Below, piece after piece: positions 58,695 to 64,000 of a stretch of DNA of 64,000 nt. The stretch's first letter is position 1. Each line of letters starts with the position of its first letter. The notes under the pieces are model-generated. The model made no database searches, was not told the origin of the DNA, and saw only the letters and a program-made list of their open reading frames with translations. Source of the stretch: Phycicoccus sp. CSK15P-2 (GTDB lineage: Bacteria > Actinomycetota > Actinomycetes > Actinomycetales > Dermatophilaceae); the NCBI RefSeq assembly GCF_016888005.1, contig NZ_JAFDVE010000008.1:161775-225774 (forward strand), given 5' to 3'. The position numbers and the translations under genes are program-made.

Positions 58695-58833
58695 CGGGGC
58701 TCCTCCACTGCGGTGATCAGGTCCCGTCCACCCTGGTCGGCCGATCCTCCGGCGTCAGGGGTGCTGTGACCACTCCTCGGTGGCGGTGCCTGTACCCCTG
58801 CGCCGGCCGCGGAACGTCCGCGAGGATGGCCGC

Positions 58834-59994
58834 GTGCCGTCCGACGACCCGTCCCGCCCCGCAGGGCCGTTCCGGCTGACCGGGTACGCGGCCCTCCACG
58901 TGCTCTGGGTCGTCCCCGTGATCCTGCTGTTCGTCCTGACCGTGGTCGGCGGGCTGCTCGTCGTGGTGTGGGTCGGGATGCCGATGCTCATGGGCCTCCT
59001 ACCGGGGGTGCGCGCCGCGGCCGAGTCGCACCGGCGGCTGGCGGCACGCACGCTGGGTGGCCCCGTCCCCGCCTCGTACCGGCCGCTGGCCGGGGACCCG
59101 CTGCGGGACCTCCGGATCCGCGCGGCCGACCCCGCGACCTGGCGTGACCTGCTGTGGCTGGTCTGGGCCGCGACGGGCGGCCTCGTGCTGTCCCTCGCGG
59201 TCGTCGTCGTCTTCCTCGCCGTCGCCACCTTCCCGATCTGGCTGTACGGCGTCGGCCCCCTCATGCGCATCCGGGCCACCGTCGACCGGGCCATCCTCAG
59301 CCCGGACCACGTCGAGCTCCTCGAGCAACGGGTGCACACCCTCACCGAGTCGCGGGCCGTCGTCGTCGACCACTCGGCCGCCGAGCTGCGCCGGATCGAG
59401 CGAGACCTGCACGACGGCCCGCAGGCACGGCTCGCGGCCATCTCGCTCAACCTCGGGCTCGCCGCCGACCTCCTCGGCTCCGACCCGGAGGCGGCCCGGC
59501 GTCTCGTCGAGAGCGCCCGCTCCACATCGTCCTCGGCGCTGGCCGAGCTGCGCGAGGTGGTCAGGGGCATCCATCCGCCGGTGCTCGCCGACCGCGGCCT
59601 GCCCGGCGCGGTCTCGGCGCTCGCCCTCGACATGGCCGTCCCGGTCGACCTCGCGCTCGACGTCCCCGACCGTCTTCCGGCACCGGTGGAGTCGGCGGTG
59701 TACTTCACCGTCGCCGAGTGCCTGGCCAACGTCGGCAAGCACGCGCACGCGTCGGCGGCGACGGTCCGGCTGCGGCACGACGGCGAACGGCTGTGCGGCG
59801 AGGTCTCCGACGACGGTGGCGGCGGCGCCGACCCGGACCGTGGGGAGGGCCTGCACGGGATCGCCGCCCGGCTGGCCGCGTTCGACGGCACGATGTCGGT
59901 GTCGAGCCCGGCCGGTGGCCCGACCGTCGTCCGATGGGAGGTGCCGTGCGCGTCGTCGTCGCCGAGGACCATGCGCTCCTCCGCGCCGGGCTGA
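58834..59994 (+). CDS. Two-component sensor histidine kinase (HisKA_3 type)
   Basis: 386 residues from GTG 58834, which follows gagga; an upstream in-frame GTG at 58780 exists without a better ribosome site. Four hydrophobic helices in the first ~140 residues form the sensor; then the HisKA_3 dimerisation helix with phospho-acceptor His193 in ERDLHDGPQARLAAISLNLGLA, and an HATPase_c domain with VAECLANVGKHAHAS and GEGLHGIAARLAAFDG. The stop overlaps the response-regulator gene by 49 bases. Divergent from the MMPL exporter. Confidence 0.93.
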   Translation: MPSDDPSRPAGPFRLTGYAALHVLWVVPVILLFVLTVVGGLLVVVWVGMPMLMGLLPGVRAAAESHRRLAARTLGGPVPASYRPLAGDPLRDLRIRAADPATWRDLLWLVWAATGGLVLSLAVVVVFLAVATFPIWLYGVGPLMRIRATVDRAILSPDHVELLEQRVHTLTESRAVVVDHSAAELRRIERDLHDGPQARLAAISLNLGLAADLLGSDPEAARRLVESARSTSSSALAELREVVRGIHPPVLADRGLPGAVSALALDMAVPVDLALDVPDRLPAPVESAVYFTVAECLANVGKHAHASAATVRLRHDGERLCGEVSDDGGGGADPDRGEGLHGIAARLAAFDGTMSVSSPAGGPTVVRWEVPCASSSPRTMRSSAPG

Positions 59995-60587
59995 CCCAGC
60001 TGCTGGAGGCCAAGGGTTTCGAGGTGCTGGCGGCCGTCGACACCCTGCCCGAGCTGCGGCGTGCCCTTGCGGACCCGGCGGCGGACGCGGCGGTGGTGGA
60101 CGTCCGGATGCCCCCGTCCCAGACCGACGAAGGGCTGCGGGCCGCCATCGAGGCCAGGGCCGCCCGGCCGGGGTTCCCGGTGCTCGTCCTGTCGCAGTAC
60201 GTCGAGCACCTCTACGCCCGCGAGCTGCTCGCGAGCGGGGAGGGTGCGGTCGGCTACCTCCTCAAGGACCGGGTCGCCGACGTCGCCGAGTTCGTCGACT
60301 CCCTCCGGCGGGTGGCCGACGGCGGCACGGTCCTCGACCCCACGGTCGTCGCGATGGTCCTGGCGCGGCGGGGCGGCTCACCGGTCGCCCGGCTCACCGA
60401 GCGCGAGCGGGACGTGCTCGCCCTGATGGCCGAGGGCCGGGGCAACGCCGGCATCGCCCGCCGGCTCAGCGTCACCGAGAAGGCGGTGGCCAAGCACATC
60501 AACAACATCTTCACCAAGCTCGACCTCCCCGGCGACACCGACGACCACCGTCGGGTCCGGGCCGTCCTGGAGTGGCTCCGCATCTGA
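59946..60587 (+). CDS. LuxR/NarL-family response regulator
   Basis: 213 residues. Receiver domain with acidic pair AEDHALLRAG, phospho-acceptor Asp in AAVVDVRMPPSQTDEG and Lys in GYLLKDRV, then the LuxR-type helix-turn-helix LTERERDVLALMAEGRGNAGIARRLSVTEKAVAKHINNIF. GTG 59946 chosen for gggagg four bases upstream; ATG 59934 would add four residues. Cognate partner of the overlapping kinase gene and likely activator of the divergent MMPL transporter. Confidence 0.93.
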   Translation: MRVVVAEDHALLRAGLTQLLEAKGFEVLAAVDTLPELRRALADPAADAAVVDVRMPPSQTDEGLRAAIEARAARPGFPVLVLSQYVEHLYARELLASGEGAVGYLLKDRVADVAEFVDSLRRVADGGTVLDPTVVAMVLARRGGSPVARLTERERDVLALMAEGRGNAGIARRLSVTEKAVAKHINNIFTKLDLPGDTDDHRRVRAVLEWLRI

Positions 60588-60680
60588 CCTCGGCCTGATC
60601 GACCGTCCCGGGACCATCCGGCCGCGTGGAGGTCGGCCGTCCCGGCATCCGGGCCCACCCGGGGGCGGCAGGATGGGCCC

Positions 60681-61637
60681 ATGCGCCCGATGCTCGCGAC
60701 GACCGCGGAGAGGCCACCGCGCGGCGCCGACTGGGTGCACGAGGTGAAGTGGGACGGGATGCGGGTGCTCGTCGACGCCCGGGGTGGCCGGCTCACGGTG
60801 CGGTCGCGCACCGAGCGGGACGTCACGGCGGCCTTCCCCGAGCTGGGCGGCCTGGCCGACGCCTACGACGACCTGCTGCTCGACGGCGAGGTCGTGGCAC
60901 TGGAGGGCGGGCTCCCCAGCTTCCACGCGCTCACCGAGCGGATGCACGTGACCAAGCGGCGCCAGGCCGAGAGCCTGGCGCGGAGCCGGCCGGTGACTCT
61001 TATGGTCTTCGACCTGCTGCGGCTGTTCGGCGAGGATCTCACCGGGCAGCCGTGGACGGCGCGCCGGCGGCTGCTGGAGGAGCTCGAGCTGGACGGTCGC
61101 GCCTGGCGGGTTCCGCAGGTGCACGACGACGGCGAGGTCCTGCTGGCCGTGACCGCCGAGCAGGGCCTGGAAGGGGTCGTGAGCAAGCGCCGGTCCGCCC
61201 GCTACCTGCCGGGTCGGCGCTCACCGGACTGGCGCAAGGTGGCGCACCGGAGGACGTACTCGGTCGTCGTCGGGGGGTGGCGGGCCGAGGAGGGCTCGGG
61301 GATGTCGTCCGCCGGCCGCCTCGGGGCGGTGCTCGTCGGGCTGCCGGACGGCGACGGCGGGTGGCGGTACGCGGGTCGGGTGGGCTCGGGTCTCGCCGGC
61401 GCGGCGGGAGCGGCCCTGCTCCGGCGGCTGCGTGCCGCGGAGCGGGCGACCTCGCCCTTCACCGACGTGGTGCCGCGGGAGGACTCCGTCGGCACGACCT
61501 GGGTGCAGCCCGGCGTCGTGCTCGAGGTCCGCACCCTGATGCTCACGACCGACCACCGGCTGCGCCAGCCGACGTATCTCGGGGTCCGGCACGACCTCAC
61601 CGTCGACGAGCTCCAGGAGGTCGAGGATGGCGGCTGA
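60681..61637 (+). CDS. ATP-dependent DNA ligase, LigD ligase-domain type
   Basis: 318 residues. Seals nicks with ATP; adenylated Lys23 in HEVKWDGMRVLVDARGG (motif I). Further motifs: RSRTERDVTAAFPEL (Ia), LLDGEVVAL (III), FDLLRLFGEDL (IIIa), EGVVSKRRSARYLPGRRSPDWRKVA (IV-V), and a C-terminal OB fold including GRVGSGL. Size equals the ligase domain of LigD alone. It overlaps the polymerase-domain gene by 11 bases, so the multi-domain LigD of mycobacteria is here two polypeptides. With Ku it forms an end-joining set. Confidence 0.93.
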   Translation: MRPMLATTAERPPRGADWVHEVKWDGMRVLVDARGGRLTVRSRTERDVTAAFPELGGLADAYDDLLLDGEVVALEGGLPSFHALTERMHVTKRRQAESLARSRPVTLMVFDLLRLFGEDLTGQPWTARRRLLEELELDGRAWRVPQVHDDGEVLLAVTAEQGLEGVVSKRRSARYLPGRRSPDWRKVAHRRTYSVVVGGWRAEEGSGMSSAGRLGAVLVGLPDGDGGWRYAGRVGSGLAGAAGAALLRRLRAAERATSPFTDVVPREDSVGTTWVQPGVVLEVRTLMLTTDHRLRQPTYLGVRHDLTVDELQEVEDGG

Positions 61638-62502
61638 GCCGCAGGTGACGCGGGTCGAGGTGGACGGCCGACGCCTGCGGCTGACGAGCCTGGACAAGGT
61701 GATGTACCCGTCGAGCGAGACGACCAAGGGGGAGGTGCTCGACTACTACGCGCGGGTCGCTCCCGCCCTGCTGCCCCGGCTGGCCGGCCGTCCGGTGACC
61801 CGGGTGCGTTGGCCGCACGGTGTCGAGGGCGCGCAGTTCTTCGAGAAGAACCTGCCGTCGGGCGCGCCGTCCTGGCTGCCGCGGGTCCCGGTCGACGACG
61901 TCACCTACCCACTCGTCCCGGGTCTCGCGGAGCTCACCTACCTCGTCAACCTCAACTCGCTCGAGCTGCACGTCCCGCAGTGGACCGTCGACGGCGACGA
62001 GCGGCAGAACCCCGACCGGCTCGTCATCGACCTCGACCCCGGCAAACCGGCGGGGTTGCACGAGTGCGCGCGGGCGGCCCTGCTCGTCCGCGAACGGCTC
62101 GGCCGCCTCGGCCTCGACCTCTTCCCGGTCACGTCCGGGAGCAAGGGGATGCAGCTCTACGCCGGGCTCGGTGGCGACCTGACGTCGGAGGAGGTGCGCG
62201 AGCTCGCGATGCAGCTGGCGCAGGAGCTGACGAAGAAGCACCCCGACCTCCTCCTGTGGAAGATGACGAAGTCGCTCCGGCCCGGGAAGGTGTTCCTCGA
62301 CTGGAGCCAGAATGTCGCGGCGAAGACGACGGTCAGCCCGTACTCGCTGCGCGGGCGGGAGCTGCCGCACGTCGCCGCCCCACGGACGTGGGCCGAGGTC
62401 GAGGCCGGGGCGGAGCGGCCGGACGTGCTCCGGCAGCTGATGTTCGACGAGGTGCTCGACCGCATGGAGGCGGACGGCGACCTACTCGCCGACCTCCCGT
62501 AA
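61627..62502 (+). CDS. LigD-type polymerase/primase domain protein
   Basis: 291 residues of the archaeo-eukaryotic primase fold, the polymerase part of bacterial end joining, which fills gaps and adds ribonucleotides. Metal-binding Asp135 and Asp137 lie in VIDLDPGKPAG, and the nucleotide-binding SGSKGMQLYAGLG follows. N-terminal substrate contacts LTSLDKVMYPSSETTKGEVLDYY and KNLPSGAPSW are typical. No 3'-phosphoesterase domain is seen in this gene or its partner. Overlaps the ligase gene; the stop at 62502 marks the end of the core chromosome before accessory DNA. Confidence 0.93.
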   Translation: MAAEPQVTRVEVDGRRLRLTSLDKVMYPSSETTKGEVLDYYARVAPALLPRLAGRPVTRVRWPHGVEGAQFFEKNLPSGAPSWLPRVPVDDVTYPLVPGLAELTYLVNLNSLELHVPQWTVDGDERQNPDRLVIDLDPGKPAGLHECARAALLVRERLGRLGLDLFPVTSGSKGMQLYAGLGGDLTSEEVRELAMQLAQELTKKHPDLLLWKMTKSLRPGKVFLDWSQNVAAKTTVSPYSLRGRELPHVAAPRTWAEVEAGAERPDVLRQLMFDEVLDRMEADGDLLADLP

Positions 62503-62856
62503 GGATGGCGGACGCGGCCCAGGCGCCTCGTTGCTGACCAGTCCTTCCTGTTCTCCGATACGCCGGAGTCCAAGATGCCCCGAGGGCTTCGCCCTCCCGA
62601 ACCTCGGGCACCACCCTCAGAGGGGGTACCCGGGACGATGGTGCCGCCCGACTCGTGCCACTTGATGGGGTTTCGGGGTCGGCGTCAGCGTTTGCGCTGT
62701 TCAGGGGCTCGCACGGTAGCAAGTTGACGTACCCCGCATGTCGCTAGGGTTGGCGGTGTGGCGCTTGTGCGGAAGTCGGCTGGCCGGTCCGGCGCGACGT
62801 TCAAGAACGGCCTCCTGGTCCAACGCGACGATGATCCGGCCGCTCAATCGCGGCGG
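62503..62856. other. Non-coding remnant region with repeat copy
   Basis: No supported full gene. Features seen: a small hairpin GAGGGC-ttc-GCCCTC at 62582-62596; one copy (62623-62646) of a 24-base sequence that recurs at 63647-63670 with a single difference and on the minus strand encodes GTIVPGTP in both places; and a 34-codon open frame at 62758-62862 (GTG start) with no recognised product. Codon bias is much weaker than in the flanking core genes. Looks like decayed mobile or toxin-cassette DNA. Confidence 0.5.
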
Positions 62857-63120
62857 TCATAGCCGATCCAGCTCGTTACCGGAAGAATCGAACACGATGT
62901 AATCCCCTGGGAACTGCACCCACACCGCGATGCCGTTCGGCCAGGCAACAAACTCCACCTGAGCAACTGCGCTGATGGCGAGTTCCAGCGTCACCCAGTC
63001 ACCCCCGTCAAGGGTGAAAGACGTCCCGATCGGCTCGAACCCAATCTCTGACGAGGCCCCTTGCGCGACCGAGATCTTCAGGGTCGTCCTCTCTTCGTTT
63101 GTACCCCTAGTTCCAAGCAT
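62857..63120 (-). CDS. Small hypothetical protein, possible immunity protein
   Basis: 87 residues from ATG 63120, chosen for aggaga at six bases; an ATG-free extension to 63222 is open but unlikely. Beta-rich, acidic, with FTLDGGDWVTLELAISAVAQVEF and WVQFPGDYIVFDSSGNELDRL. No family recognised. It follows a DUF4926-like gene and a toxin-tip remnant on the same strand, so an immunity role is plausible by context. AT-richer and less biased codon use than the core genes suggests transfer. Confidence 0.55.
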   Translation of the reverse strand: MLGTRGTNEERTTLKISVAQGASSEIGFEPIGTSFTLDGGDWVTLELAISAVAQVEFVAWPNGIAVWVQFPGDYIVFDSSGNELDRL

Positions 63121-63190
63121 CAATGATCTCCTGAGCGAGACGAACCCTGATCGGTGCTGCCGCGCCGCCGCGGCCAGCGTCTGCGGCGCC

Positions 63191-63430
63191 TCACGACTCA
63201 AGGCTGGTGTCACCAATGTCACGAGCAGTTACATCTAGTTCCACCCACGCCGTCTCTACCGCGCCTGAGTAAAGAGTCTGCCCGTTTTCGTCGACCACCT
63301 CGATCTCGAAGGCTTCGTAGGGGTCTTCATGAATCTCGATGACAACAGCCCGGCTGCCCGGCGACACCCCGAACTGGGGCAGGCCAGCCGGTAGCACGAC
63401 GACATCAAAAGGAGCGATCGGCCGAGTCAT
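63191..63430 (-). CDS. DUF4926-like small protein, probable immunity protein
   Basis: 79 residues. The pattern APFDVVVLPAGLPQFGVSPGSRAVVIEIHED and FEIEVVDENGQTLYSG follows DUF4926 (five-stranded barrel, G.V..GT.V.V-type), whose members often accompany toxins. ATG 63430 overlaps the stop of the upstream remnant by four bases, as toxin and immunity genes do. Family call is by eye. Confidence 0.55.
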   Translation of the reverse strand: MTRPIAPFDVVVLPAGLPQFGVSPGSRAVVIEIHEDPYEAFEIEVVDENGQTLYSGAVETAWVELDVTARDIGDTSLES

Positions 63431-63735
63431 CGCGGGAACGCTGTCGTCAGTCGAGAGGTGATCGAACCAGGATCGTAGATCCAGCCGGTGCGGACGATGC
63501 CGGAGCCGCTCGGGCCGGTGACCGGGATGTCGACTGTGGACCGGCTCCCAAACTTGTCGACAACACCCGGCGTTGGCGTCCGCTCCATCACTCCCTGCGC
63601 AATTGTGCGATCAGACGAAGTCCGACATCTACTCAGACACACCGCAGGGGTACCCGGGACGATCGTGCCGGTCAGGTTCGAAGACCAGCATTGGTGCCAT
63701 CGCGCGTCAACGACGCTGCAAGCCTTTGCAAACAC
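63427..63735 (-). pseudogene. C-terminal remnant of a polymorphic toxin
   Basis: Open frame of 102 codons. Only the last ~55 residues look like protein: GVMERTPTPGVVDKFGSRS, VDIPVTGPSGSGIVRTGWIY and SRLTTAFPR, a pattern seen in small toxin-tip domains (DUF6883-like: Gly-rich strands, V.T.WI....RL.T). The upstream part lacks codon bias. No secretion or repeat domain is present, so this is an orphan tip, stop overlapping the DUF4926-like gene by ATGA. The segment GTIVPGTP upstream recurs one kilobase away. Confidence 0.45.
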
Positions 63736-63817
63736 GCCTGACTTCGGTCACCGGGGCGTGATCCTCGGTTCGTCGGGTTCCTGACCTGCGGGGATGTGCT
63801 GGGCGCCTGCCGGTCTG

Positions 63818-63835
63818 GGGCACTAACGAGTGCCC
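63818..63835. terminator. Small hairpin beside the IS630-type transposase end
   Basis: Perfect 7-bp stem GGGCACT/AGTGCCC with AACG loop, two bases beyond the transposase stop. Could be a terminator or part of the insertion-sequence end; the terminal repeat itself could not be identified because the other end lies outside the window. Confidence 0.35.
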
Positions 63836-63836
63836 T

Positions 63837-64000
63837 CTAGTGGTTCGTGTTTGAAGTTTTCTGACGGTTGGCATTCTTGAGGATGTCGTCGGCGGTCTTG
63901 GTCCACACGAAGGGGTGGGAGCGGTCGTTCCAGCCGTTGATGAAGACGCGGATCTTGGCGTTGAGCTCGCGCACGGATCGGAACGTGCCGCGGCGGATGG
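63837..64000 (-). mobile_element. IS630-family transposase, C-terminal end (cut by window)
   Basis: Translating the minus strand from the window edge gives 54 residues ending at TAG (63837-63839): RRGTFRSVRELNAKIRVF, then INGWNDRSHPFVWTKTADDIL, and a basic tail. This is the C-terminal signature of IS630-type transposases, with the conserved final catalytic-region Trp-Asn and PFxWTKTADxIL. The N-terminal part and the other end are outside the window. It marks the right edge of the decayed accessory stretch. Confidence 0.85.

Noticed and set aside
62333..62722. 129-codon minus-strand open frame past the end of the LigD polymerase gene
   Set aside because: Mostly antisense to that gene and shows no codon bias; only the short segment with the 24-base repeat seems meaningful, and in a different frame.

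Overview
The window is chromosomal DNA of a high-GC Gram-positive bacterium, most likely an actinobacterium of the order Micrococcales; it resembles the Intrasporangiaceae, but the genus cannot be fixed from sequence alone. Supporting marks are the strong third-position GC bias, the block penicillin-binding protein - GT87-like membrane protein - rpsF - ssb - rpsR - rplI, the radA-disA pairing, an actinobacterial Ig-like giant/MoxR/DUF58/transglutaminase operon, and a Ku/LigD end-joining set. No rRNA, tRNA or CRISPR array was found.

Layout. 1-5.2 kb: an accessory island with a C5 DNA methyltransferase, a HerA-type ATPase and a NurA-like nuclease carrying an extra N-terminal region, then a decayed DNA glycosylase at the island edge (5.2-5.75 kb). 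6.0-17.5 kb: four-gene operon for a 2,121-residue surface protein plus MoxR, DUF58 and a transglutaminase-fold membrane protein. 17.7-22.4 kb: small secreted protein, MFS exporter with divergent TetR, inositol-phosphate synthase and PadR regulator. 22.6-28.0 kb: class A PBP, GT87-like protein and the S6-SSB-S18-L9 block. 28.1-36.8 kb: a complete-looking form I aerobic CO dehydrogenase cluster (coxM, coxS, coxL, XdhC/YHS protein, coxD, coxE) with a LysR regulator. 36.9-44.1 kb: BCCT transporter, a repeat-rich non-coding stretch, radA, a membrane protein, disA, mutY and a MOSC protein. 44.2-49.8 kb: LVIVD-repeat protein, DUF305 lipoprotein, VapBC, a divergent MarR/membrane protein pair, nei2 and a hypothetical protein. 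49.9-53.3 kb: clpC and a short N-acetylglutamate synthase. 53.4-62.5 kb: secreted HExxH protein, Ku, MMPL transporter, two-component system, and LigD split into ligase and polymerase genes. 62.5-64.0 kb: decayed accessory DNA with a toxin-tip remnant, two small immunity-like genes and the end of an IS630-type transposase.

How genes work together. The methyltransferase-HerA-NurA set looks like a compact anti-phage module in which methylation could mark self DNA while the HerA-NurA motor-nuclease attacks unmarked DNA; I do not know a named system with exactly this composition. CoxMSL oxidises CO at a Mo-Cu site matured by CoxD/CoxE/XdhC-type factors. The window is rich in DNA repair: RadA, DisA, MutY, Nei2, Ku, LigD-ligase and LigD-polymerase. 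Several regulators have visible palindromes beside their genes (TetR, PadR, MarR, VapB), and clpC carries a ClgR-type box.
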